A stretch of 64,000 nt of DNA from Streptomyces sp. NBC_01276 (lineage in GTDB: Bacteria; Actinomycetota; Actinomycetes; Streptomycetales; Streptomycetaceae): positions 6,570,501-6,634,500 of the forward strand of contig NZ_CP108442.1 in assembly GCF_041435355.1 (NCBI RefSeq), in the 5' to 3' direction. The notes under the pieces were generated by a model. That model did no database searches. It saw only the letters and a list, made by a program, of their open reading frames with translations, and was not told the DNA's origin. The first letter of the stretch is position 1, and each line of letters starts with the position of its first letter. This document shows positions 16,342-25,244 of this stretch, piece after piece. Position numbers and translations under genes: made by a program.

Positions 16342-16402
16342 CCTCCGGCCTCAGATGCCGCCCCGGCACACCGCCATCCACGATCAAGGACATCACTCCC
16401 TC

Positions 16403-17395
16403 ATGCACTCCAGCGCCACCGACCGCTTCCCGACCGTAGTTGCTGCAACCGTGGCAGCCCTCACGGCAAGCACCCTGCTCAGCGCCCCAACCGCCTGGGC
16501 GGAAGCCCCCGAACCGCAGCCCGGCACCGTCGAGATCCTTAAGAAGGACCCCGAGGGAGCCCTCCTCGCGGGCGCCGAGTTCTCCCTGCTCGACACCCTG
16601 AACGGGACCAAGGCCCTGACCGGCAAGACCAACGCGGACGGCATCCTGCGCTTGGAAGGCGTCACCCCCGGCGTCTGGCGGCTCAAGGAGACCGCCACCG
16701 GCAGCCCGATCCACGACCTCGCATCGGACCAGGACGTCATCGTCACCCCCGGCCAGAGCGCGAAGCTCACGATCATCGACCACTTCAAGGACGCCGACCT
16801 CACGGTCACCAAGACCGACAAGTCCAGCGGCAAGCCGCTCGCCGGCGCCGTCATCAACATCACCCCGGCCAGCGGCGACGGCAAGCCCGTCACGCTGATC
16901 ACCGGCAAGGACGGCACCGCCACCGCCAAGCTCCCCGTCGCAGCCCGCGCCGGCACCGTCTACACCGCCACCGAGACCAAGGCCCCCGACGGCTACCAGC
17001 TGGACTCCACCCCGGCGAAGATCACCGCCAAGCCCGGCGCATCGGCTACCGCCGCCTTCACCAACACCAAGAAGGAACAGCCGACCCAGCCGCCCACCAC
17101 TCCGATGCCTACCCCGACGACCCCCACCACCCCGCCGGCCACACCGTCGGGCAAGCCGACCCCGAGCACGCCGGCCACCTCCCAGCCCCCCACCAGCTCC
17201 GCAGCCCCGACCCCGGAGCAGACCACCTCCAGCACCTCCTCGCCGGCTCCCACGGGCTCCCTCGCCCAGACCGGCGCGGACGCCACCGGATGGTTGCTGG
17301 CCGGAGCCGGAGTACTGCTCGCCGCGGGCGGCGGCGCACTGTTCGCCGTACGTCGGCGCCGAAACAAGTCCGAGGACGACCAGCCCACCGGCTAA
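16403..17395 (+). CDS. Sortase-anchored surface protein with SpaA-like domains
   Basis: 330 aa. ATG 16403 begins a signal peptide (TVVAATVAALTASTLLSAPTAWA, cleavage near residue 33). Two prealbumin/SpaA-like beta domains follow (about 38-128: VEILKKDPEGALLAGAEFSLLD; about 132-225: LTVTKTDKSSGKPLAGAVI). Then come a Pro/Thr/Ser wall-spanning stretch and LAQTG (287-291), a hydrophobic helix and RRRR, the layout recognised by class E sortases (LAXTG). A surface adhesin at the end of a transfer-related train may help cell contact. Confidence 0.9.
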   Translation: MHSSATDRFPTVVAATVAALTASTLLSAPTAWAEAPEPQPGTVEILKKDPEGALLAGAEFSLLDTLNGTKALTGKTNADGILRLEGVTPGVWRLKETATGSPIHDLASDQDVIVTPGQSAKLTIIDHFKDADLTVTKTDKSSGKPLAGAVINITPASGDGKPVTLITGKDGTATAKLPVAARAGTVYTATETKAPDGYQLDSTPAKITAKPGASATAAFTNTKKEQPTQPPTTPMPTPTTPTTPPATPSGKPTPSTPATSQPPTSSAAPTPEQTTSSTSSPAPTGSLAQTGADATGWLLAGAGVLLAAGGGALFAVRRRRNKSEDDQPTG

Positions 17396-17426
17396 CCGGA
17401 GCCCCATAACCGAATACCACCGCCAG

Positions 17427-17472
17427 AAGGCCCCAGGAACCCAAGGAGCGCTTGCTTGGGTTCTGGGGCCTT
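17427..17472 (+). terminator. Strong terminator closing the plus-strand train
   Basis: AAGGCCCCAG-GAACCCAAG and its inverse (17455-17472) form an 18-base-pair stem with one bulged G and a 9-base loop, ending CTT. It lies 31 bases after the LAXTG gene. Confidence 0.85.
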
Positions 17473-17972
17473 CGTGCGGCTCGCAGGGTGGTGAGCGGTC
17501 TTGCGGCAGACACGAAGGTGTCCCTTCACTGGGTGGGTGTTCGGGAAGGTGGAGAGACGGGTGATGCGACGCCATCGGCACGCACGGCACCCACTGCCCG
17601 CCGCCGGTGGTGGAACGCCGTAGCAGGCTGAGAAGTGGAAAGGTGTCGCGGAGGCCACGGGGTGGACGTCGACCCGCTGCACATCGCACGCCGCGCGTGT
17701 AGCCGGCGCGGGGCGGTGAGGTCCGTCGAAGGGCTGCCCGGCCGACGGAGAGCGGGAAGACGAACCGCACAACGGTCCACGGCGCGTGGAGCCAGGCCCT
17801 ACGGATGACGTCAGGCAGGCAGACAGATGGCGCTGGACGTCCGAACCAGGTCGATGTGCCGACGGGTGGTAAGAGGGGGCAGCAGACGGCGCGCATGATG
17901 CGGTGTTCGCACGGCCACCTCGCAACTCCCTAGTTTTCCGACCTGGTTGATAGGAATCTTGACAGACGGGAG
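17473..17972. other. Non-coding stretch between train terminator and broken gene
   Basis: About 500 bases with no frame I would call a gene: codon-position composition is mixed in every frame and no motif was recognised. It is probably decayed sequence at the edge of the conflict island. Confidence 0.4.
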
Positions 17973-18188
17973 TCACCCGCCCAAGAGGCGGCCCACATGA
18001 TGGACGAGCACATGTCGCTGCGCGAAACACGCCGAGCCGACAGAGCCGACGCCGATCGCCTTCAGCCGCGGCCGACGGCGGCGCGGCGGGTCGATGAGCC
18101 CGGCGATGTGACCGCACCGGTGCCGACGCTGCAGACGAGAACGTCGAGGTGGTCCGGCTGGGCGGCGAGTTCGGCGGCCATCGGGGAG
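17973..18188 (-). pseudogene. C-terminal relic of a PLP-dependent cysteine-synthase-like enzyme
   Basis: Reading the minus strand from about 18188, AAELAAQPDHLDVLVCSVGTG, then after a one-base frame change GHIAGLIDP, RLKAIGVGSVGSACF and a stop at 17973-17975. The VGTGGH-x-AG and IGV-x-SVGS segments match the C-terminal half of cysteine synthase/cystathionine beta-synthase proteins. The rest is missing: the relic stops exactly where the alpha/beta-hydrolase gene ends. It marks a past insertion or deletion joint. Confidence 0.6.
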
Positions 18189-19613
18189 CTACCCGGCCGC
18201 GTTGTTGGGGTTGTTGTACTGGTCCGGCCAGTAGACACAGGACCTCGGACAGTCTGAGTGGCCACCGGTAGCCACCGCCTGCCAGATCGCATGCGCCACC
18301 GGCGGGTGGCAGATGTCGCTATGGGCTCCGGAGAAGCCTCCCCCGGATTTGATGACATCGTTCGCGTCCAAGTCGTATACGCCGTGAGGCTGGAAGTCGT
18401 ACAACGTGTCGGCGGGACCGAGGTCCCCATCCGTCAAACCGATGCCGGGACCACGGAGGCCGAACGTGCCGATACCGCCGTAGGTCGGCAGCTCGCCGGC
18501 CTCGAAGTCGACCTGGTCCGCCGCCCCCGCACCCAATGGGTAGAAGACCCGGACCGCGCGGTCGTGAACTGAGGTCGTGGCAAGCACCGGTCCGCTGACC
18601 AGCCTGTCTGCCAGGATCCGGTGGAAGTATCCTGGCCTGCCGGGTCTCGACGGGATGCTCGAGCAGAGCGACCAAAGCGACATCGCTCCCTGCACGAGGA
18701 CAAGGGTGTCCACCGGACGGGCGGCCTGGTCTTCTGCGGCTCGCCCTACAGCAGCGCAGACGACTATGCAGCCAAAGCTGTGTCCCATCAGATGGAAGCG
18801 CGCGTCGGGTGCCGCACGCCGAAGGTCGCTGAGCAGGGTTGCGGCCCCGTTTTCTCCGAAGGCCCGGGCTCGCCGCTTCATCTGCCAGAACGTCAGTGTA
18901 CGCAGCGGTGCAAGGAGGCCTCCGAGAGACGGCCCGCCGAAGGCGGCGACCTCCTCCTCCAGCCGGCAGGCCTGGTAGGTGGCCTCGGCGTCAAACGGTT
19001 TCCGGTCCTCACCGGGCGCTGCCCCAGCCCCGTCGCTGCCCGCGCCCGTCTCTGCGTCGATCACCGCGTATGCCTGACGTACTGGCTCGGGCAGGATCTC
19101 CGGCGCGGCATCCATCAAGGCGCTCCGCAGGATCGTACGGAGCGCCTTTCGAGTCGGCGGCGTGTCGGCAAGCAGCGTCGCATAGTGATCGACGTACCAC
19201 TCAGTCCCATCACTGGACTCCTCTCCCTCGATGCCGGAGCGTTCGGCGTCAACGGACACCGCGTAGGACCCGCCTGGCTGATCCAGGAGCTCTTCGTCGC
19301 TCCAAGCCTTGCTCGGCCAGTGCAGGCCGACCAGCAGGGGCCGGTAGCCGCCGGGGCGCGCAGCCAGCGCGGCCCGGTCTTGGGTACAGGACTCCATCGT
19401 CGCGATCCAGCGGCTGTACTGCTTGCGTGCTCCCGGGACGTCTGCGTTCCAGCCGTGGCTGAAGACGAACACGTCCGTGGGTTGGCGCGCAGCGGCGAGC
19501 TTCAGCACAGCCGGGCTGTACGCCCCGTCGGCCTCTGCCCGCTCGCAGCCTCGGGCGTCGAAGGCGATGAGGTGATACTGAATGTCGGTGTCTGGCACTG
19601 TCTCGGCAGGCAT
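18189..19613 (-). CDS. Lipase-like alpha/beta hydrolase of the conflict operon
   Basis: 474 aa from ATG 19613 with AGGAGGG upstream. It has the oxyanion-side motif FSHGWNAD (51-58) and the nucleophile elbow GHSFG (Ser279), with an alpha/beta-hydrolase flow of strands between them (RPLLVGLHWPS; FHLMGHSFGCIVV; TLVLVQGAMS). No signal peptide or TM, so it probably acts in the cytoplasm or on the inner membrane face. It is the last gene of a four-gene unit (41 bases after the protease gene), placed as a possible effector: a lipase or esterase released or activated by the upstream protease. That role is inference. Confidence 0.85.
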   Translation of the reverse strand: MPAETVPDTDIQYHLIAFDARGCERAEADGAYSPAVLKLAAARQPTDVFVFSHGWNADVPGARKQYSRWIATMESCTQDRAALAARPGGYRPLLVGLHWPSKAWSDEELLDQPGGSYAVSVDAERSGIEGEESSDGTEWYVDHYATLLADTPPTRKALRTILRSALMDAAPEILPEPVRQAYAVIDAETGAGSDGAGAAPGEDRKPFDAEATYQACRLEEEVAAFGGPSLGGLLAPLRTLTFWQMKRRARAFGENGAATLLSDLRRAAPDARFHLMGHSFGCIVVCAAVGRAAEDQAARPVDTLVLVQGAMSLWSLCSSIPSRPGRPGYFHRILADRLVSGPVLATTSVHDRAVRVFYPLGAGAADQVDFEAGELPTYGGIGTFGLRGPGIGLTDGDLGPADTLYDFQPHGVYDLDANDVIKSGGGFSGAHSDICHPPVAHAIWQAVATGGHSDCPRSCVYWPDQYNNPNNAAG

Positions 19614-19653
19614 CGGGCCCTCCTCAGGTGTCCCAGGGCGCTCCGAACGTGCT

Positions 19654-21108
19654 TCACGGCTGGAGAACGCCGCGAACAGCGGGGTCCCCTATCACGATGT
19701 AGTTCCGCGCGTCGTTGTTCGCCGTCCAGAGACCGACCAAGTCCCGGTCCTCAACGCGCAATCCGGCGCGTTCGATCAGGCTGAGCTTGCTGGTGAGCTG
19801 TGCGGAGACCTCCGCATACCGCGCGTTCAGGTACTCCATTGCGTTTCCGATCCGCTTGCCGTCGAGGATGGCAAGCAGGGTGCTGGTCATCGCGGCGATC
19901 TGCGGGGTCATATCGCCCCAGAGGAAGGAACAGCCCCAAGCGCGTTCGACGTGGCCTATGAAGGCCAGGGCGCCACCGGCGGGGTTACCGAGCAGCCGTT
20001 GCGGGAGGCGGGCCACGAAGGGCGACTCGGTGGCAGGCGGGGGCTCGTGATCGGTGGTGGGGTTGGGGAAATCCTCCGTAGTGGGTGTCCCGGCCCCGTA
20101 GCAGCAGAAGGAGAACACGGCCCGGGGAATGACCGGGCTGTCCTTGAGTACGTCGGCACCAGCGAGGTAGTGGTCGCTAGAGATCTTGCCCGGCCGCGTC
20201 AAGGGCCCCGGCCAGTCCTGGCAGAGCAGCGCCCCCTGGATCTCCCGGCGACCCTCGACCGAACGGCCCAGACCATGGGTCGCCGTGAAGAGTGTTTCGG
20301 GGGCCGACTCGCCGAACAGCAGATCATGAAGGCGCACCTTGGTCGCCCCCTCACCAATGTCTTCTGTGAGCCGGACCCCGGCGGCAAGCGAGCCCAGCTC
20401 GGCCCCGAGAGGCGTGACCAGCCGTGACGCGCTGAGCGCCGTTGGTCTGTCACCGGGATTGCGCGTGGCGAAAAGGTGGACCCGCGGCCCCTCACGCGTA
20501 GGCGCGCCGATGTCCGAGCCGCTCTCGGCGGCGATCACCGAGGCCGCGTAGGACGCGTACTCCGTGGCGGTGTCGAAGTGCACCCGACCCACCGCATAGC
20601 TCACGTCGAGCTGGTACTGGAAGGAGAACGGGATCTGTTCCGGGCTCCCCACGAGCAGCAGGTAATACGGCATGGACCGCGGGTCCACCGGTCCCGGCGC
20701 AAGGTGGTGCCGGGACCGGAACTCCTCGTCGGTCTCGCCGGCCTTCACCGTGAGTTCCCGGTAGAGATCGCCGGCCTGTTGCTGCCGCAGACGCCGCAGG
20801 GGTTCGAGGGCGGCCAGGACCTCAGGGTCCGTTTCCTCCGCGGTGACCAGTGCCCAGCCCACGGACGCCAGATCCTCCGGCTCCCAGCCGTACATCACAC
20901 CCAAGTGCGGCTCGTCCCGCTCGAGACGGTTCCTGAGTTCCCGCAGGTGGCCTCGTTCCGGCTGACCCGCGCCGCGGATCTGCCCGGCCAGGGAGGCCAG
21001 AGGCGCCGGGGCGAAGAGATACTCACCCGTGTCCGCGTCGACCCCGTTGAAGACGGCCTGCTGCTCGTCGGCTCCGGTCACGCCGAAAAGGTCGTGTGCG
21101 TCAGGCAT
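19654..21108 (-). CDS. Gingipain/caspase-like cysteine protease (clan CD)
   Basis: 484 aa from ATG 21108, five bases after GGAGG. The segment YYLLLVGSPEQIPF followed by DVSYAVGRVHFDTATEYASY resembles the gingipain (C25) fold. The catalytic pair of clan CD proteases is visible: His278 in TATHGLG and Cys335/Cys336 in VFSFCCYGAG. A later region (FIGHVERAWGCSF, about 390-402) is also typical of this fold. There is no signal peptide, so it is an intracellular protease. In the operon it sits between a STAND NTPase and a hydrolase, which suggests NTPase-controlled proteolysis. Confidence 0.85.
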   Translation of the reverse strand: MPDAHDLFGVTGADEQQAVFNGVDADTGEYLFAPAPLASLAGQIRGAGQPERGHLRELRNRLERDEPHLGVMYGWEPEDLASVGWALVTAEETDPEVLAALEPLRRLRQQQAGDLYRELTVKAGETDEEFRSRHHLAPGPVDPRSMPYYLLLVGSPEQIPFSFQYQLDVSYAVGRVHFDTATEYASYAASVIAAESGSDIGAPTREGPRVHLFATRNPGDRPTALSASRLVTPLGAELGSLAAGVRLTEDIGEGATKVRLHDLLFGESAPETLFTATHGLGRSVEGRREIQGALLCQDWPGPLTRPGKISSDHYLAGADVLKDSPVIPRAVFSFCCYGAGTPTTEDFPNPTTDHEPPPATESPFVARLPQRLLGNPAGGALAFIGHVERAWGCSFLWGDMTPQIAAMTSTLLAILDGKRIGNAMEYLNARYAEVSAQLTSKLSLIERAGLRVEDRDLVGLWTANNDARNYIVIGDPAVRGVLQP

Positions 21109-21120
21109 GGCCACCTCCGA

Positions 21121-22689
21121 CTAGTAGAGCAGCAGGCCAACCAGTACCAGGATCACCGCTATCAGCAGGACGACGAGCGCGCTGAGGATGCCCACCGCGC
21201 CACGGGCGGCCGACATCAGTCGGCCACGCTGCGCCTCCTCCATGGAGGCTGCACGGAATTCGCGTTCCGTCGAGGTGAGGTCCTCGTCCTTGCCCAGGGC
21301 AAGGCGGGGAAGCTCGCGCGCCTGGGCCAGGAGTGCCTTGGGACGACCGCTGCGCTGCCAGTCGTGCGCGGTGACCTGCCACGGGGAGAGGTGGGCCCAG
21401 CGCCACTCGTCGTTGCTCTTCCGTACAGCTGTGATGAGCCGGTCGTGTTCCAGCTCGTACCAGGTGTTCTGGGCGCGGGTGTCGGCCCGGATGAGGTGCG
21501 CGTCTTCCAGCAACTTCAGGAGTTGTACGCCCTCCTCCCCTGGAGCTGGTCTTGTCACGGTCTGGCTGCGGAAGCCTTGTGTGGTGATCAGATGGTTCTC
21601 GAACCAGTCGCGGATCGTCTGCTCGGGTACGCCCGTTGTCGACGCGGCCTCGGCTACGAAATCTCCGTAGAACCGGCTGAGCGCGTCGTCGATATCGGCC
21701 GCCTTCACGTCGTCGAGGCTGATGGTGTCGAAGGCGTCGTGACGCGCTGCCTTGGCCTCACGCCACAGCCGGTGGCAGACGACCTGCAGTTGGACAGGCT
21801 CTACGTAGGGAGTCGGCTGCCATTCGCTGCGGTGGTCAGGACTACTGACCTTGGTCTGGGCCAGCCGCCCGATCAGCGCTTGTGCGCCGGCGTCCGAGAA
21901 CCGCACTCCCCGCTCCTCAGCCGGACGCTGGATCGCCAGGCGCGCCTCCTGATGGGTAAGGAAATCGAGACGGTACCGCGCGCGCAGTTGGCCAGGGAGG
22001 AACTTGCGGTAGCGCTCCAGACCTCCCATGTAGTCCTCGCGCATCGCGAGGAGCAGCCAGAGCCTGTGCGGCCGGGCGCGCTGAGCGGCCCCGTCCGGAG
22101 CTTGGCGCTCTGCCGCCTGATCGGGGGAATACGACTCGCAGGAATGGGCGAACTCGCTCAACTCGCTGCCCAATTCCTCGAAGAATTCCGTCTTTTGCTC
22201 CCAGTCTGTCGGGTCGAGGGTGAGGGCCTCCTCGAATTGGTCGATGAGCAGGACCGGCTCCTGTTGTGGTCCGAATGGAGGCTCGGCCTCAGCCATGGCG
22301 CGATCGAGGATCTGCCGCAGCGTGCAGGACTCGAACAATTGTGGATCGGTGGATCGCTGGCCGAGTAGGTACAGTGCGAGACTGTATACATAGCGGTTGC
22401 GGACCTTCAGCCCTGGCGGCGGCTGTTTGTCCACCCGGGCCGGCCCCAGGGGACGGAAGCCGTTCTCGGCGAGGATCCCTATGACCGCTGACTGGATGAG
22501 CGAGGTCTTCCCGGCCCCGGACGGCGCGTGGAGGAGCACCACGCGTTCCGCGATGACGAGATTCGCGATTTCATTGGCTTCGAGCTCGCGGTTCGGCAGG
22601 TGCTCGCCCAGCTGGAAGGCTCGCGGCCCGATATACGGATTGTTGCTCGAACCGGTCATCCAGGTGGCCAGCATGGTCTCATCTCTCAT
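21121..22689 (-). CDS. STAND-type NTPase (nSTAND1-like) with C-terminal membrane anchor
   Basis: 522 aa, ATG overlapping the upstream stop (ATGA). NNPYIGPRAFQ then Walker A HAPSGAGKTS (54-63) and Walker B LLIDQFEEAL (146-155) mark an nSTAND1-like NTPase. The middle (DFLTHQEARLAIQRPAEERGV; QLQVVCHRLW) is the usual helical/winged-helix extension. Instead of WD40 or TPR sensor repeats the protein ends in one strongly hydrophobic helix (about 496-521). It probably switches on an effector at the membrane after sensing infection or damage; the trigger is unknown. Confidence 0.88.
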   Translation of the reverse strand: MRDETMLATWMTGSSNNPYIGPRAFQLGEHLPNRELEANEIANLVIAERVVLLHAPSGAGKTSLIQSAVIGILAENGFRPLGPARVDKQPPPGLKVRNRYVYSLALYLLGQRSTDPQLFESCTLRQILDRAMAEAEPPFGPQQEPVLLIDQFEEALTLDPTDWEQKTEFFEELGSELSEFAHSCESYSPDQAAERQAPDGAAQRARPHRLWLLLAMREDYMGGLERYRKFLPGQLRARYRLDFLTHQEARLAIQRPAEERGVRFSDAGAQALIGRLAQTKVSSPDHRSEWQPTPYVEPVQLQVVCHRLWREAKAARHDAFDTISLDDVKAADIDDALSRFYGDFVAEAASTTGVPEQTIRDWFENHLITTQGFRSQTVTRPAPGEEGVQLLKLLEDAHLIRADTRAQNTWYELEHDRLITAVRKSNDEWRWAHLSPWQVTAHDWQRSGRPKALLAQARELPRLALGKDEDLTSTEREFRAASMEEAQRGRLMSAARGAVGILSALVVLLIAVILVLVGLLLY

Positions 22690-24791
22690 CGGACGACCTC
22701 CAGCCGCCGGCTCAGCTCGGTCAGGAAGGTCTGAGGGGTGCCCCAGAAGATCTTTACGTTGTCCGGTCGGAAGTACGACTGCAGATACTTCTGCGCGGCT
22801 TCCGGCTCGATCACTTCGTTTCCGGGCCGGAGCTGGACCGCAACGTTGTCCGAACCGCTCACGCCGGGGTAGCCGAGGAAGTTCTTGATGCTCTGGAAGA
22901 CCACGCGGAAATCCCAGTCGTCCAGCTGGTATCCCAGGAACATCAGCGAGGCACCGGTCATGTGGCCCTTAACGAGCGCGGGCAGTTCGGGGCGCTTGTC
23001 TACCCATGCGGTGAGCCAAGCGAAATAGTCATCCTCGGTCAGGACGAGTGACGCCGGGTTGTCGAGGCGTCCGAAGAGGTGATAGACCCACGGCTTCTCC
23101 ACCGACGGCAGATCGGAGATGTCGACTCTGTCCCATTGCGCGCGGGGGGTCCACGGGAAGCACATGGTCACCGGAGACTTACCAGGTTCCCCTTCTAGCA
23201 GTGCGGCTTGGAGGAGATCGGTCCACCCCGTGGTCACATACAACTTGACCGGCAGCGAAGCAAGAACACGGTAAGGATCGTCGCAGTTCCTGCCGCGGAG
23301 CTGGCGTCCCACCTCGACAATCGTACCCGCAGGATCCTCTTCGATTGTCGACGGCGATATAGAGGCAAATGGGTCGTCGCCCTCGGCGTTCGCCTTCCTC
23401 TCCCGAAACTCCGTCTTCAAGTAGTCCTCTAGGTAGGCGCTCACCATGTTTTCCGAGTAGGAAACGCGGAGGTACTGGGCGACTTGGGCGAGATTCCCCC
23501 GACCGTGCGGGGCGATCGGCATCTGCCAACGTCGCACCCACCTGCGGGCAATCTCCTGCCGTGACCCCAGGATTCCGTCAGCCAGCCCGGGTCCGAGGAC
23601 GGGAGTGAATCGGCCACTGCGAGCCATTGTCTCCAAAGCGTTCCACGTCTTCGTCAGACCACCAGTAGGCGTCAGCCGGTGATATGTCTGGCCGGAGCGT
23701 AGCCGGGAGAACAGTACGGGAACCCACCAGTCGGGTCGGTCCTGGATCGCGTTCCGCGCGGTTGCCATCGCCCGGTCCACGCTCAGATCCTCCGCGAACC
23801 GTTTGAAGAACGTGGGGGTGAAGATGTTGGCGGAGGCCTTGGTGATGTTGCCCTGCATGGCCACAACGGCGCCGACACCCGCACCCGCCAGCCTCGGGCC
23901 GAGCGCCGCGAGCGCGCCGTCGTCGTCACTGCGCAGCTCGCCGTCGTCGTCCTGGAACCCGTTGTCGGACCCCGCGGACTGACAGGAGATCAAAACAGCC
24001 AGCGTAGGCTTTCGTTCGAGCCCGCGGATCCGGTCGGCGAGTTGGAGCGCGTCTACCGGATCGGCGGTACCGTCCGGCGACTCCAGGAACAATACGGGGC
24101 GATCGTGGACCATCGCCCCGTGACAGACGAGGTACAGGATGTCGAAAGCCCCTTGGAAGTCGTCTATGCGCCGCATGATCTCGTCCAGGGTCGGCCGTCG
24201 GCCCGACCCGGCGAGCGTCTGGCACCGATAGGGCTGGAGTGCGATCCAGGCGTGTTCCATTTCTTCCTCGACCTTGATCGGGGCGAGTGGTTTTCCCTGG
24301 GGTCCGGGAGCGTATTTGTGCAAATCGTTCGGGGAGGCAATCACGATGAGGGCCCGCGTATCATGCTCGGTCCGCGGGGGCAGCGGATTCCAGTCGGCGT
24401 CGGTAAGGTATCTCGACAGAAGAATGTTGCCGCTCTTGGCGATGGGGATGTCGTCGGGTGTGCGCAGCAGCTCCCACCGTACGGAATGATATTTCGCGGG
24501 CCCGTCGAGATGGATTCGGAAATGCACCGTGCTGTCGCGCGCGGCGGAAACCGCATTTTCGAAGAAATTCGCTGTCTCGGCAGATTGCCCGAACACCATT
24601 CCGGTCAGAGCCTGACCGTAAGCATCGGCGTCGCCCAGGTGCCGGCCCAGTTCGGCCAGATCTATCGTGAGCGGCGTACTCGAATGTCGTGGCCAGTCGG
24701 CGGACGTGGCGTCCATGTAGCGAAGGTTGACATCGAAGGCATCCTGGCGCTTCGTCCAAGCCAAGCCGAACTCAAATTCGACGTCAGACAT
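22686..24791 (-). CDS. CHAT protease - SIR2-like fusion protein
   Basis: 701 aa from ATG 24791 with GGAGGAG upstream. The N-terminal ~130 residues are a beta-rich region common before CHAT domains. The CHAT (caspase-like) domain spans about 140-365 with His224 (LVCHGAM) and Cys270 (VLISCQSAGS). A SIR2-like domain follows (about 390-700): VLGPGL (398-403), VTTGWTDLL (519-527), VYHLFG with His571, LTEDDYFAWL, and FLGYQLDDWDFR. The Asn of the usual TTN-x-D motif is Gly here (Gly522), so NAD use is doubtful or altered. First gene of the operon. A caspase-type protease fused to an NADase-type domain suggests an abortive-infection sensor-effector. Confidence 0.9.
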   Translation of the reverse strand: MSDVEFEFGLAWTKRQDAFDVNLRYMDATSADWPRHSSTPLTIDLAELGRHLGDADAYGQALTGMVFGQSAETANFFENAVSAARDSTVHFRIHLDGPAKYHSVRWELLRTPDDIPIAKSGNILLSRYLTDADWNPLPPRTEHDTRALIVIASPNDLHKYAPGPQGKPLAPIKVEEEMEHAWIALQPYRCQTLAGSGRRPTLDEIMRRIDDFQGAFDILYLVCHGAMVHDRPVLFLESPDGTADPVDALQLADRIRGLERKPTLAVLISCQSAGSDNGFQDDDGELRSDDDGALAALGPRLAGAGVGAVVAMQGNITKASANIFTPTFFKRFAEDLSVDRAMATARNAIQDRPDWWVPVLFSRLRSGQTYHRLTPTGGLTKTWNALETMARSGRFTPVLGPGLADGILGSRQEIARRWVRRWQMPIAPHGRGNLAQVAQYLRVSYSENMVSAYLEDYLKTEFRERKANAEGDDPFASISPSTIEEDPAGTIVEVGRQLRGRNCDDPYRVLASLPVKLYVTTGWTDLLQAALLEGEPGKSPVTMCFPWTPRAQWDRVDISDLPSVEKPWVYHLFGRLDNPASLVLTEDDYFAWLTAWVDKRPELPALVKGHMTGASLMFLGYQLDDWDFRVVFQSIKNFLGYPGVSGSDNVAVQLRPGNEVIEPEAAQKYLQSYFRPDNVKIFWGTPQTFLTELSRRLEVVR

Positions 24792-24950
24792 TGCTCCTCC
24801 GCATCACCATGCGGTCGGGGACGCCAGACACGCATGCCGCCTGGCATCTGCGTGGGGTCTTGGCTCTGCTCCGATGCTTTCAGTCTGATCCGGTGGAGAT
24901 CAGGGGGCAACACCTGCGGCCATCCGCCAGCCAGGCCCTGGTCTCGCCCG

Positions 24951-25244
24951 TCAGGCGGGCGTCGGAAACCAGCGCAGCACAGCGGCCTTGGCGTCGGCGA
25001 CCACAAATCCGTGGTGGCGCGGGTCGTAGACAAGAGCTGTGAGTTCCCGGGCCTCGGGTAGCGGCCAGACTGTGATCACGCCCGCCGTGGTGATCCGGCC
25101 CACGCCCGTGGAGGTGGGGAAACCAGAGTGCATGGTCAGGTCCGGCGATGATGATCCGTCTGCCAATCGCCTCCAGAGCGACGGCACTGTGCGGCGTGAA
25201 GTCCCCGCCGCACAGGGATGCGAGGATTGCTCCAGTCCACCCAC
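24951..25244 (-). pseudogene. Possible relic of a beta-propeller (WD40-like) protein
   Basis: On the minus strand a frame ending at 24951 reads GVITVWPLPEARELTALVYDP and ends VLRWFPTPA, a WD40-like blade and C-terminus. Just upstream, in another frame, ILASLCGGDFTPHSAVALEA and IIIAGPD look like an earlier part. Frames break several times, so this is probably a decayed gene on the same strand as the conflict operon. It may once have supplied the sensor repeats that the STAND protein lacks. Recognition is weak. Confidence 0.35.

Noticed and set aside
17526..17780. Minus-strand ORF in the gap after the train
   Set aside because: No domain, no ribosome site and Arg/Pro/Ser composition like shadow sequence.
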